Shown piece by piece: positions 1-10,103 of a stretch of DNA of 64,000 nt (positions within the stretch are counted from its first letter, which is position 1; the number at the start of each line of letters is the position of its first letter). Origin of the DNA: DASZQL01 sp964391865 (lineage in GTDB: Bacteria; Planctomycetota; Phycisphaerae; Phycisphaerales; UBA1924); contig CAYMNQ010000006.1 in NCBI GenBank assembly GCA_964391865.1, forward strand, positions 62,001 to 126,000. The letters are read 5' to 3'. A model generated the notes under the pieces. It saw only the letters and a program-made list of their open reading frames with translations, had not been told where the DNA came from and did not search any database. A program made the translations under genes and the position numbers.

Positions 1-1
1 G

Positions 2-1624
<1,623 letters not shown>

Positions 1625-1643
1625 CTTAGGCTTGCACTCGCGC

Positions 1644-2369
1644 TTACTTCGTTTCTAACTTGGGGTGTTCGCGCGCGTGCCGCTGGCGACTGTGCGGCAA
1701 CCCGAACAGCCGATCGAAGGGCGCGTCCATGTGGCACTTCATGCAATCTTCGATGAGACCCGAGCGGATCACTTTCTGGCCCTCAGGTGAAAGAAGCGCG
1801 TAGACCCAGCCGTTGTCGGTTGGGATCGGCAGGTCTGTTTTCAGCATGACAAACAGCTCGCGCTGTTGATCGATGCCCCAGTACTTGCCGTCACGCTTTG
1901 CGTAGCGCAAGCATCTTCGCTCGGTGCGTGCGGCCCTCTCGTCCTGTGACCCGACAACTTCAGACACTTCTCGCGGCGTCCATGACTGCTTCACGAGGAC
2001 TTGACCGTCAGGCTGCTTTTGCAGCGGAGAATTGCCGGAGGTCGTGGCCCGGTCGCCCTGGATGTACATGTAGTCATGGGGATGCCGAGCAAAGAGGTAG
2101 TAGAGTTTCTTGCCGTGAGTGTTTTCGTCGTTGCTGTCGCTGGCCTGAGGACCGTCAGGCGGGGGGATGTCGCACCGTTCCGGCGCCCAGTTCGCCTGAT
2201 CGGACACGCGTTTCCAGTCGGCGTATGACGCGCCGATGTTCAGAAGCTGCTTTTCAAGAATCTGGTTGGCGAAGCCCTCCTCGGTGAGCGCGTGTTGTCG
2301 CGGAGCCAGGCTGGGTGCGCAACCAATCAAAGCGACGCAGCAGCCAATGAACGTTAGGAACCGTTTCAT
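1644..2369 (-). CDS. Haem-binding lipoprotein, cytochrome P460-like
   Basis: A 241-residue protein beginning MKRFLTFIGCCVALIGCAPS, a lipoprotein signal with a lipobox-like LIGC. Near the C-terminus there is a CMKCH motif (CxxCH), the covalent haem c site, and the region around it (NGWVYALLSPEG upstream, then MDAPFDRLFG) resembles the cytochrome P460 family, whose members bind a haem in periplasmic or membrane-anchored proteins. The P460 call is from pattern memory and only moderately sure; a c-type haem attachment is better supported. The ATG at 2369 is preceded by AGGGA in the right place and lies 11 bases after the stop of the membrane protein gene upstream, so the two are probably one operon. 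Confidence 0.6.
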   Translation of the reverse strand: MKRFLTFIGCCVALIGCAPSLAPRQHALTEEGFANQILEKQLLNIGASYADWKRVSDQANWAPERCDIPPPDGPQASDSNDENTHGKKLYYLFARHPHDYMYIQGDRATTSGNSPLQKQPDGQVLVKQSWTPREVSEVVGSQDERAARTERRCLRYAKRDGKYWGIDQQRELFVMLKTDLPIPTDNGWVYALLSPEGQKVIRSGLIEDCMKCHMDAPFDRLFGLPHSRQRHAREHPKLETK

Positions 2370-2380
2370 GGAATTTCCCT

Positions 2381-3148
2381 TCACGCCATCATGCTCGCGA
2401 TCCCGATCGCAATGAACACCTTGATCACCCCCGTGATCAGCGCCACGGCGATCGCGTCGGTCTGATCGATATCCAAATGCTTCTGCAGCATGATGAGGTA
2501 CATGACCGTAGTGACCACCGGGCCGATGAGGTTGATGGGTAAAAAGCCCATCAACTGCGCGACGATGTCGACCAGCGCGTAGATGCCGGCGAGGCGCAGC
2601 GTGGTGATGCCCCACGGCGCGTCGAAGCCGATCCAGATGAGCGAGCAGATGAAGAACACCGCGACGCCAACGGGGACGGTGATCGCGTAGCTGAGCAAGT
2701 AGTAGGGGAAGTCGGCGATCTCCCCTTTGAGCGCGAGCAGCAGCGCCACGCCCGCGAAGCCCGTCGCCACCATGCCGAGCGCTTTCAGGTACTCGTGTTT
2801 CAGCTGCGAGCCGGCTTCTTTGCGGCGCGCGGCGGCGGTGATCGCGATGAGCAGGTCGCACCCGCACTCGGGGCAGCGGTTGCTGTTCAGGCCTTTGAGT
2901 GAGTAGCCGCACTGCGGGCACGCGGCGGCTGATGGCTTGCCCGCCTTTGGTCTCGACGGTGGGAATTTCGAGGGCGTCGGGTCCAGACGCGGCGAGGTCG
3001 TTCCCGCGCCGCCCGCGGGTTGTGCGCTTGAGCTGCCGACGGGCGATGGACGCTTCGGCTTCGGCGCCGGATCAAGCTCTGCTTCGAGCGGGATGGGCGC
3101 GTCGTCGGGGGACGAAGTTGGTTCGATGCGCTTGATATTCCGTTCCAC
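2381..3148 (-). CDS. Zinc-ribbon membrane protein, Yip1-like topology
   Basis: Function not recognised. A 255-residue protein with a proline-rich, probably disordered N-terminal 75 residues, then a double zinc-knuckle (CPQCGYSLKGLNSNRCPECG), then four to five hydrophobic segments. The same CPxCGYxLxGL knuckle is common at the start of planctomycete membrane proteins. The start is taken as GTG at 3148 because AGGAGG lies six bases before it; a longer frame to 3232 has no such site. It is followed at 11 bases by the cytochrome-like lipoprotein. Confidence 0.6.
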   Translation of the reverse strand: MERNIKRIEPTSSPDDAPIPLEAELDPAPKPKRPSPVGSSSAQPAGGAGTTSPRLDPTPSKFPPSRPKAGKPSAAACPQCGYSLKGLNSNRCPECGCDLLIAITAAARRKEAGSQLKHEYLKALGMVATGFAGVALLLALKGEIADFPYYLLSYAITVPVGVAVFFICSLIWIGFDAPWGITTLRLAGIYALVDIVAQLMGFLPINLIGPVVTTVMYLIMLQKHLDIDQTDAIAVALITGVIKVFIAIGIASMMA

Positions 3149-3283
3149 TGCCGCCCTCCTGGAATAGGGAATCGCAACACAGTGACGATGAGCGTCATCA
3201 GGAATTGTGCATCGAGACGCGGGCGATTGCAAGGCAATTTCGAAGTGGGCTCAGAGCACCGCGGCGGTGCGACCCAACCGGAA

Positions 3284-5182
3284 TCAGCGGGCCCGCGATT
3301 CCAGTTCTTCCCACCGAGCATAGAGCGCCGTGACCGCTGCCTGAGCTTGTTCGAGTGCCGCGCACGCCGCCGCCATTTTGGTGTGGTCTGCCGCGACGGC
3401 GGGATCGCCCAGCTTCACTTCGAGTTCGGCGGCCCTCGCTTCCGCTTCGGAGATTCGCCGTTCGATCGTCTCGTACTCGCGCTGCTCGTTGTAGGTGAGT
3501 TTCTTCCTGGCGGGCGGCTGCTCCGCGGCTGTCGGCGGGGGGGTGGCCGCGACCGGCTTGCCCGATGATCTCGCGCGAGCCTCGGCGTCGGTCACGGCGC
3601 GCGATGCGGCATCGACCGCCGTCAGCGCTTGATCGAGGCTGGCGAACATCGCGGCGTTCCCGTTGCCGTCGAGCGAGAGCACCTCCGTCGCCAGCCGGTC
3701 GAGCATCGCGCGGTCGTGCGTGACCAGCACCAGCGCGCCGGGGAAATCTTCGAGCGCTTCCTCCAGCGTTTCGAGCGTGGGGATGTCGAGGTCGTTCGTC
3801 GGTTCGTCGAGCACGAGCACGTCGGCGGGCTCGAGCATGATGCGAGCGATGTGGATGCGCGCGAGCTCACCGCCGCTGAGCGAACTGACGGGCTGCACGA
3901 GTTGCTCATCGCGGAAGAGAAAACGGCGCGACCACGCGGTGATGTGCAGGGCTTGGCCGCGGAAGCGGACCACGCCGCCGACGGGGCAGAGCGCGTCCTG
4001 GAGCAGCATGCTCGGTTCGAATTCGCGCCGGTGCTGGCTGAAGACGGCCACCCGCGGCGGGGGTTCGCTGCGGTCGACCGTGCCTGAGTCTGGCGGCAGA
4101 TCGCCTGTGAGTACGCGGATGAGTGTGGTCTTGCCGCTGCCGTTGGGGCCGAGCAGGCCCAGGCAATTTCCGACACCGAGTTCGATGTCGAGATCCTTGA
4201 ACAGCGAGCGCCCGCCGAGGGACTTCGAGATGCCCTTGGCGGCGATGAGTTTCTTCGTGCGCCGCTCGGTGGGGTTGAAATCAACGCGCACGGCGTTTGT
4301 GTTCGCCGCCGTGTTGCGGGACTTCAGCTCGGCCAGTTCGTCGATGCGCGAATGGCTCGACGCGATGCGTCCCTTCGCTTTCGTGCGGCGCGCCTTCGCG
4401 CCACGAGCCAGCCACGCGAGGTCGAGGCGCACCTGGTTTGCCATCGCCTGCTCCGCTTTCGCCTGCCCGGCGAGGAACTCCGATCGTCGGCGGAGGAATT
4501 CGCTGTAATTGCCGCGGGTCAGCAGCGTGCCCTCGGGGTACGCGGGGCTGAGTTCGACGATGCCCGTGGCGACGTTCTCAAGGAACGTGCGGTCATGCGT
4601 GACGAACACGGACGCGAACGAGCTGCCCGCCGCCCCGCCGCGCCCGGCGCTGGTGAGCAGCTCTTCGAGCCAGCGGATCGCTTCGACGTCGAGGTGATTC
4701 GTCGGTTCGTCGAGAAGGAGGAGGTCCGGCTCGCCGCCGCAGCTTGCCAGCGCGCGGGCGATGGAGAGGCGCTTGCGCCAGCCGCCCGAGAGCCGCCCGG
4801 CGGGGGTGTCGGCGTGCGCATCATCGAAGCCGACGCGCGCCAGCACCATGTCGGCGAGAACCTCGGCTTCGTGATGATCATGAACGGTGCTTGTGCCGTC
4901 GTGCCCGGCGAGCGCGGCGGCGGTAACGATGGCCCTCGGCGTGACGGAGTCGTCGAACACCTCCTGCTGCGGCACATAGACGGTCCGCGTGCCGCGGGCG
5001 CCGGAGATCGCGCCCTCGTCGGGATCGTCCTGCCCCGCGAGCAGTTTGAGCAGCGTGCTCTTGCCCGCGCCGTTGGCGCCGATCAGCCCAAGCCGATCGC
5101 CCTCGGCGATGCTGAGCGACACGCCCGAAAAGAGCGTGCGCAGGCCGTGGGTCTTCGAGATGTCGCGGGCGCTAAGCAGCAC
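3284..5182 (-). CDS. uup: ABC-F family ATPase, Uup type
   Basis: A 632-residue soluble protein with two ABC ATPase domains and no membrane segment. Walker A motifs are GANGAGKST (about residue 35) and GPNGSGKTT (about 345); signature motifs LSGGW (about 131) and LSGGE (about 434); Walker B LLLLDEPTNHLD and VLVLDEPTNDLD. The last 70 residues form a charged coiled coil (KKLTYNEQREYETIERRI) as in Uup, which binds DNA or ribosomes. ABC-F proteins act on translating ribosomes; Uup also influences transposon excision in E. coli. The C-terminal coil distinguishes it from EttA and YheS. Confidence 0.88.
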   Translation of the reverse strand: MLLSARDISKTHGLRTLFSGVSLSIAEGDRLGLIGANGAGKSTLLKLLAGQDDPDEGAISGARGTRTVYVPQQEVFDDSVTPRAIVTAAALAGHDGTSTVHDHHEAEVLADMVLARVGFDDAHADTPAGRLSGGWRKRLSIARALASCGGEPDLLLLDEPTNHLDVEAIRWLEELLTSAGRGGAAGSSFASVFVTHDRTFLENVATGIVELSPAYPEGTLLTRGNYSEFLRRRSEFLAGQAKAEQAMANQVRLDLAWLARGAKARRTKAKGRIASSHSRIDELAELKSRNTAANTNAVRVDFNPTERRTKKLIAAKGISKSLGGRSLFKDLDIELGVGNCLGLLGPNGSGKTTLIRVLTGDLPPDSGTVDRSEPPPRVAVFSQHRREFEPSMLLQDALCPVGGVVRFRGQALHITAWSRRFLFRDEQLVQPVSSLSGGELARIHIARIMLEPADVLVLDEPTNDLDIPTLETLEEALEDFPGALVLVTHDRAMLDRLATEVLSLDGNGNAAMFASLDQALTAVDAASRAVTDAEARARSSGKPVAATPPPTAAEQPPARKKLTYNEQREYETIERRISEAEARAAELEVKLGDPAVAADHTKMAAACAALEQAQAAVTALYARWEELESRAR

Positions 5183-5206
5183 GGGCGGAGAGTGTAGGCG
5201 CTGCGC

Positions 5207-5716
5207 TCAGCGGAGGGGCTTGGAGTAGAAAAACTCGGTGGTGCTGCTGGGATCGTGCAGCTCGCGCGTGCCCGGGCCGCGGGCGCAGCCGCGGGACTCG
5301 TAGAAGCGGTGAGCGTCGGCGAAGCGCGTGTCGGACCAGAGGATGAGCGTGTGCCCGCCGCGCTCGCGGGCGGTGCGTTCGATGAGCGTGAAGAGCGCCG
5401 CGGCGATGCCCCGCCGGCGCGCCCGGCGGGCGACGTACATCCGCTTGAGCTCGAACGTTTCGGGCGCGTCGGCGGGCCTGATCCCCGCGCAGGCGATGAG
5501 TTCGCCTGAATCCATTGGCGAAACGACCCACAATGTGCCGGCGTGTGAGGAGAAGGCGGATCTTGGGGCGGCGAGGTCGGCGTCTTCACCTTCGGGGTCC
5601 ATCACGCAGCCGGGATATTCGCGGTAGCACGAATCGATGAGCTCGACGAGCGCAGCGGAATCGCTGTCGAGCACCTCGCGAATCGCAAAGCGGGGGATCG
5701 GTTCGGCGGGGCTCAT
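5207..5716 (-). CDS. GNAT-family N-acetyltransferase
   Basis: A 169-residue single-domain GNAT protein. The acetyl-CoA-binding motif A is visible as RMYVARRARRRGIAAALF (R/Q-x-x-G-x-G/A type) followed by LIERTARERG and the C-terminal HRFYESRGC. Substrate cannot be deduced. The ATG at 5716 overlaps the stop of the upstream GNAT gene by four bases (ATGA), so the two acetyltransferases are translationally coupled. The overall layout is that of small-molecule or protein N-acetyltransferases of the MarR-associated kind. Confidence 0.8.
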   Translation of the reverse strand: MSPAEPIPRFAIREVLDSDSAALVELIDSCYREYPGCVMDPEGEDADLAAPRSAFSSHAGTLWVVSPMDSGELIACAGIRPADAPETFELKRMYVARRARRRGIAAALFTLIERTARERGGHTLILWSDTRFADAHRFYESRGCARGPGTRELHDPSSTTEFFYSKPLR

Positions 5717-6327
5717 GCCAGCCGGCGCGCGACGAGTTTCTTGCTCAGGATCGCGCTGCGGTAGTTGGTGTACGGCCATTGCCAGTGTTCGACGAAGCGG
5801 TACCCGCGCCGGAGATAGAAGCTGTAGAGATCCGTGTCCGGCTCGGCCATGGAGAGGGCAAGTTCCTCGAAGCCGAGTTCTTGGGCCCGCGACTCGATGT
5901 GAGCCAACAGCGCTACGCCGATGCCCAAGCCCTGGCACGATGGGTCCACGGCGAAGAGCGAGAAGTGCCCGACCTCGGGGCGGAGGAAGTGGGTGGGGAA
6001 GGCGGCGGACTCGATCTCCTCGAAGAGTATCGTGCCGACGATCTGCCCCGAGCGGAGCGGGACACTGCTCGGCGATTGGGAGTCTGTGGAGATGACGGCG
6101 AGGTAGTTCTCGCCGGAGCTGGCGCGCGAGCGGGTGGTGGCTTCGTCCTGCCGACCGGCGAGCGGGCGCAGCCCCATGTCGACCTGCGGGCGATAGGCGC
6201 GGTGCAGCAGCGCGGTGAGTTCGGCGACCGAGTCGCCCTCGCGCAGCTGGCGCACGATGAACGCCGGCCCGGCGGCAGGGGCGCGGCTCGGCGCAGGCCG
6301 GGCGGCGGGTTGGGCACGGTCGTTCAT
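5713..6327 (-). CDS. GNAT-family N-acetyltransferase
   Basis: A 204-residue GNAT protein. Motif A is LFAVDPSCQGLGIGVALLAH (QGxGxG/A acetyl-CoA loop), followed by a typical FYLRRGYRFVEHW segment. The N-terminal 18 residues after MNDRAQ are Ala/Pro rich. The ATG at 6327 is preferred over a 68-residue longer frame whose extra sequence looks non-coding. It forms a two-gene operon with the GNAT gene that overlaps its stop by four bases. Substrate unknown. Confidence 0.78.
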   Translation of the reverse strand: MNDRAQPAARPAPSRAPAAGPAFIVRQLREGDSVAELTALLHRAYRPQVDMGLRPLAGRQDEATTRSRASSGENYLAVISTDSQSPSSVPLRSGQIVGTILFEEIESAAFPTHFLRPEVGHFSLFAVDPSCQGLGIGVALLAHIESRAQELGFEELALSMAEPDTDLYSFYLRRGYRFVEHWQWPYTNYRSAILSKKLVARRLA

Positions 6328-6475
6328 GGATCGAGAGAATATGCACTGCGTCGCGGTGGGCAAGTGAGCGCTCCAAGAATTCACCAGATTCTTTCGGAAG
6401 AGAATGCACTGAGTTGCATAATTATTCCAACAGGCGGAAGTCTGGATGCCGTCGTGCGGCGGTATCCTCCCGTGC

Positions 6476-6940
6476 ATGAAAGCCAGCGGTCGGCGCGACA
6501 TCGGCGATCTGAAACCCAGCGCCCCCGTCATAGGCGAGGGCGAGATCCGCCTGCGCGTCCGCTACTGCGAGTGCGATCCCATGAGCGTCGCCCACCACTC
6601 GGCGTGCGTCGCGTGGTTCGAGATGGGGCGGACCGAACTCCTCCGCGCCAGCGGCGTGACCTACGCCGACATGGAGCACGCGGGGATTTTTCTAGTGGTC
6701 ACGCGCCTCGAGGTGAAGTACAAGCGCCCGGCGCGCTACGACGATGAACTCGTCCTCGTCACCCGCGTGAGCGGCGGCGGGCGGGCGCGGATCGATCACG
6801 AGTACGAACTCTGGATCGACCGCGGCGACGGGCGCGGCAAGAGCGAACTGCTCACCACCGCGAGCAGCACACTCGCGTGCGTCGATGCGCACGGGCGACC
6901 CCGCGCGCTGCCCGACTGGTTGATGCCGATCGCGCAGTGA
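6476..6940 (+). CDS. Acyl-CoA thioesterase, YbgC/4HBT hotdog family
   Basis: A 154-residue hotdog-fold protein. The family signature is visible in VRYCECDPMSVAHHSACVAWFEMGRTELLR, where the Asp of CECDPM..HH is the usual catalytic acid, and in the strand LEVKYKRPARYDDELVL. YbgC-like enzymes hydrolyse acyl-CoA thioesters in the cytoplasm. The start at 6476 gives the usual family length; a start at 6446 adds ten residues and cannot be excluded, since neither has a strong Shine-Dalgarno. It diverges from the GNAT operon, so 6328-6475 should hold both promoters. Confidence 0.85.
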   Translation: MKASGRRDIGDLKPSAPVIGEGEIRLRVRYCECDPMSVAHHSACVAWFEMGRTELLRASGVTYADMEHAGIFLVVTRLEVKYKRPARYDDELVLVTRVSGGGRARIDHEYELWIDRGDGRGKSELLTTASSTLACVDAHGRPRALPDWLMPIAQ

Positions 6941-6965
6941 GAATTCGTCGTGGATCAGGAAAAAC

Positions 6966-6995
6966 AAGAAGCCCCGGCCAAGGCCGCGGCTTCTT
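6966..6995. terminator. Hairpin between convergent genes, probable terminator
   Basis: AAGAAGCC...GGCTTCTT forms a 14-base-pair stem with one mismatch and a two-base loop. It lies between the thioesterase gene and the convergent lipoprotein gene, and the AAGAA/TTCTT ends give short A/T tracts on both strands, so it may act in both directions. Confidence 0.6.
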
Positions 6996-7087
6996 GCTGC
7001 GTCGGAGAGAGTCAGAGGTGTGCGTGAAGCCGTGTGTGGAGCCGGGATCGGCCCGCGCGACGCTGGTCCCGCGGAAGCCGGACTGGT

Positions 7088-7900
7088 TTATTCCTGCCAG
7101 AACCACTTGAACCCACCGTCGGCGGGTGCATCGGCGTGCACGGGCTGCTTCTTCGGGTCGCCGTAGTACTGGCGGGTGGTGTTCGAGGGTGTGCCGCTGG
7201 TCGTGGGCTGGTTCGATTCGAGCTCGCGCGATGTGCTCGGCGTGTTGGTGGCGTAGAAGTTCGTGCTCGCGGGCGGCGCTTTGAACGGCTCATTCAGTCC
7301 CGCGTCGCGGAGCGTGACGTACGAGACGGCTTCCTGCTTGCCGTTGAAGGCGCTGACGCGCGAGTAGCGGTCGAAGCCGTCTTTCTTGGCGGTGACGTAC
7401 ACCCACCCGCCCGCGTCGGCGACGACGGTGCTGGTGTGGATCAGGCCCTTCCACGAACCGCTGGGGGTGGGCGTGACTTCGCGCCACGGGTTGCGGCGCG
7501 ACTGGTCGGCGATGTAGAGACGCGAGCCGGGTGGCACGGTGACTTCAATCGTCGAGCGGGTCTGCGCCATCGCGTCGGCGGATGCGTAGCTGATCATGGC
7601 AAATTCGAGCGGCGCGTCGAGCCCACGCGACTTCAGAGTCGCGTCGAGATCGGACTTCACCTGCGCGAATTCCCGGGTGCTGTTGATACCCGTCAGGTCG
7701 TACGCGAGGGGCGACGAGCTGACGCGCTTGGCACCGAGATCGTGCCGTGCGAAGACCTGCTCGATGGCGCCGACATCGTCCGCGCGGACCGAGCCGAATC
7801 GCACGCGGGTCGGGGCGTCCCACGCGGTGGTGTTGACCTGGTTCGTCGAGCACGCCGCCAGAAGCGGCGCGACTAGCACGATAAGAGCTTTGTTGCGCAT
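7088..7900 (-). CDS. Lipoprotein with PEGA-like region, unknown role
   Basis: A 270-residue predicted lipoprotein: MRNKALIVLVAPLLAAC is a signal peptide with lipobox LAAC. The middle part (TIEVTVPPGSRLYIADQ to GGWVYVTAKKDGF) reads like the beta-strand pattern of carboxypeptidase-regulatory or PEGA folds that sit in envelope proteins. The C-terminal 60 residues are Asn/Thr/Ser/Pro rich and likely flexible, ending in FKWFWQE. The ATG at 7900 is chosen because it starts the signal peptide. No specific function recognised. Confidence 0.6.
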   Translation of the reverse strand: MRNKALIVLVAPLLAACSTNQVNTTAWDAPTRVRFGSVRADDVGAIEQVFARHDLGAKRVSSSPLAYDLTGINSTREFAQVKSDLDATLKSRGLDAPLEFAMISYASADAMAQTRSTIEVTVPPGSRLYIADQSRRNPWREVTPTPSGSWKGLIHTSTVVADAGGWVYVTAKKDGFDRYSRVSAFNGKQEAVSYVTLRDAGLNEPFKAPPASTNFYATNTPSTSRELESNQPTTSGTPSNTTRQYYGDPKKQPVHADAPADGGFKWFWQE

Positions 7901-8085
7901 GCCGGACCTATCGGCAGAGCCGGCACAATCCTCGATAATTGACACCATTTCGGGCGTCGATCGCGCGGAATGGTCCCCAGAACTCCCGCACAGCCCGCAT
8001 AAGCCGAACACCCACGAAAGTCGCGGGGATGTTGCATTCGATTGCTCATTCTGGATCGCGCGGCGGAGCCGCTGCGCGATCGCGA

Positions 8086-8799
8086 TCATCCCGGACGATT
8101 CACGACCACGATGTCGCTCAGCGGCTTGCGCGTCAGCGACGGAACCACGCAATCTTCCGCCGGATAACCGACAGGGACCAGAAGGAACGGGCGCTCGTGC
8201 TCGGGTCGATGCAGCACCTCGCGCAGGAATCCCATCGGGCTGGGCGTGTGCGTGAGCGTCGCCAGACCCGCGTGGTGGGCGGCGGCGAGCAGCATCCCGC
8301 ACGCGATGCCGACAGACTCCTCGCGGTAGTAGACCATCCCGCCGTCGTCGGTCTTTGTGAGTTGGAAAACGACGATCAGCCACGGCGCGATTTCGAGGAA
8401 AGGCTTGCTCCAGTCAGTGCCCAACGGCGAGAGGTCCTCGAGCCAGCGCCGACTGGCGCGCCGGAAATAGAACTCGCGCTCTTCCTCCTCGGCGGCGGCG
8501 CGGATTTCCTTCTTGAGTGATGGGTCACTGACGCACACGAACCGCCACGGCTGCTTATGCGCGCCGCTCGGCGCGGTGCCGGCGGCGAGGCAGATGTTCT
8601 CGATCGTCTCGCGCGACACCGGGCGATCCGAGAATGTCCGCACAGTCCGCCGACGGTTCATCACATCGTAGAACGCGCGCGACGCGGCTTCGGGCGATTG
8701 CCCAGGGTCGTGCCCACCAACCGAACGGTACGGCACGTGCGGCAGCAGCGGCGGCAGTCCTGTGAAGCGGTCGGCTTCGGGCGGCGAATCGTGGGTCAT
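8086..8799 (-). CDS. Nitroreductase-family flavoprotein
   Basis: A 237-residue protein of the FMN-dependent nitroreductase superfamily. The conserved FMN-binding segment RRRTVRTFSDRPVSRETIENICLAA..APSGAHKQPW is intact, as is the later GIACGMLLAAAHHAGLATL and the SLTRKPLSDIV tail. The length and the N-terminal extension before the domain resemble the iodotyrosine deiodinase/BluB-like branch more than classical NfsB. Physiological substrate cannot be told from sequence. It is transcribed alone toward the lipoprotein gene, with a 185-base gap holding nothing recognisable. Confidence 0.85.
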   Translation of the reverse strand: MTHDSPPEADRFTGLPPLLPHVPYRSVGGHDPGQSPEAASRAFYDVMNRRRTVRTFSDRPVSRETIENICLAAGTAPSGAHKQPWRFVCVSDPSLKKEIRAAAEEEEREFYFRRASRRWLEDLSPLGTDWSKPFLEIAPWLIVVFQLTKTDDGGMVYYREESVGIACGMLLAAAHHAGLATLTHTPSPMGFLREVLHRPEHERPFLLVPVGYPAEDCVVPSLTRKPLSDIVVVNRPG

Positions 8800-9033
8800 G
8801 CGTCACTTCTCCATCTAGCGAAACCGCTCTGCACCGACCGCAACGCCGGCGACTCCCGCATGCTCGAAGAGGGTCTGGTTCTCGGACCACCTTCGGAATG
8901 TCCGGCGGGCTTCGAGTATTCCCGATCGAACACGGGCGCTACGATTTCAACCCGCGCGAAGCCGGCGGGCGTTCGGAAACGCATCTGTCGAGCCGATACT
9001 ACCGGACGACGGGGATCTGACACGGAGCCTGCC

Positions 9034-9342
9034 ATGAGTCTGAACTACGCGATCGACGCTCTGTATGACACCGGCTGGTCCGCCGCGGATTCAGCGGAGT
9101 GCGGCCGCGCGCCGGACGGGCGCGCGTACCCGACGCTCGAGCGCGTGCGGTTCGAACTGTCGGCGGAGCGCGTGACGCTCTCGATCCGGCGCGTCGATGA
9201 GTTCGACTGCTGCCGAGCGGAGATCAGCGACAGTCGCGGCGAGGCGATCAGCGCCGTCGTGGGGCAGACCGCCGAAGAAGCGGCGGTGTTCGCGCTGGCG
9301 CAGTTCCGCCGAGCGCTGAGCACGCAAGCGTTGGTACGCTAG
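9034..9342 (+). CDS. Small hypothetical protein
   Basis: A 102-residue soluble protein, not recognised. It is acidic with an alternating hydrophobic pattern (FELSAERVTLSIRRVDEF), a CC pair in DEFDCCRAE, and a C-terminal helix (EEAAVFALAQFRRAL). The ATG at 9034 has GGAG about nine bases upstream. Codon composition looks like its chromosomal neighbours. It is the last protein gene before the tRNA-Glu and the island. Confidence 0.55.
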   Translation: MSLNYAIDALYDTGWSAADSAECGRAPDGRAYPTLERVRFELSAERVTLSIRRVDEFDCCRAEISDSRGEAISAVVGQTAEEAAVFALAQFRRALSTQALVR

Positions 9343-9594
9343 TACGGAACCTCCATCAATCGCGCGCATCGGTGTACGCGACTCTGGGCATGCTCGGAAT
9401 CCCATCCCGCGCTGAGACCCGTCAATCAAGGACGAGGCCAGCCAAGCAAAGCGCAGTCTGGCGGCCACCAGTCTCCATTCAACGCACGACCGATTCTCAA
9501 CGCGAGCATGTCCCGGCTCGCAGCAAGCTTGCTTGACGGTCCTCGCCGATTGCCTACACTAGCCCTCCTCTGCCGAGGGTGCCCGAGGCCCAAT

Positions 9595-9669
9595 GGCCCC
9601 ATCGTCTAGCCCGGTCTAGGACGCCAGGTTCTCATCCTGGAAACCGGGGTTCGAATCCCCGTGGGGTCA
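9595..9669 (+). tRNA. tRNA-Glu (anticodon CTC)
   Basis: A 75-base cloverleaf including discriminator base: acceptor GGCCCCA pairs with TGGGGTC (one G-T), anticodon stem CCAGG/CCTGG with loop TTCTCAT gives anticodon CTC, and the T arm GGGG-TTCGAAT-CCCC is canonical. The last ten bases of the gene are the left edge of the direct repeat that bounds the island, so this tRNA is the integration site and its sequence is restored by the element. Confidence 0.95.
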
Positions 9670-10103
9670 TTCTCCTTTGAGATTGAGACGTGCATGACCC
9701 CCGCCGAACGAGGCGGGGCGGTTGTCGCGTCGCGCGCGGAGTGGGCGACGGTGGTGGGGGGCGGGGGGATGGCCGGTGCCGAGTGGTTCGAGTCGCGGCG
9801 GCATGTGTCGGCGTGACGCGTTCGCCATCTCGGTTGGCTCGCTCACCGCGCGTCGAGGCGTGCCTCGACTTCTTCAACCCCCATCGCCAGCGGCCCCTCG
9901 GCGTCCATCGGCAGCGCCCGCACGAAGACTTTCACGCGCTTGGCGTCGAACTCCACCACCGCGCGCTCGACGCAGCGCCGGATCGCTGCGGCGCGCTCTT
10001 CCGCAGGGCCGGAGCGCAGAATCGGTTCGAGTGAGCGCAGCGACTCGTGGGCGCACTCGGCGAGCGATCCGACGCGCTCGATCGCGAGCGCCGCACGGGT
10101 GAC
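9660..10103 (+). repeat. Left direct repeat (attL plus recombinase 3' end)
   Basis: This 444-base stretch aligns without gaps to 33340-33783. It starts within the tRNA-Glu 3' end and runs through the last 87 codons of the recombinase. By eye there are 2 mismatches in the first 60 bases, 13 in the non-coding bases 121-180, and about 3 in the next 60, so conservation is highest at the tRNA edge and in the coding part. Confidence 0.85.
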
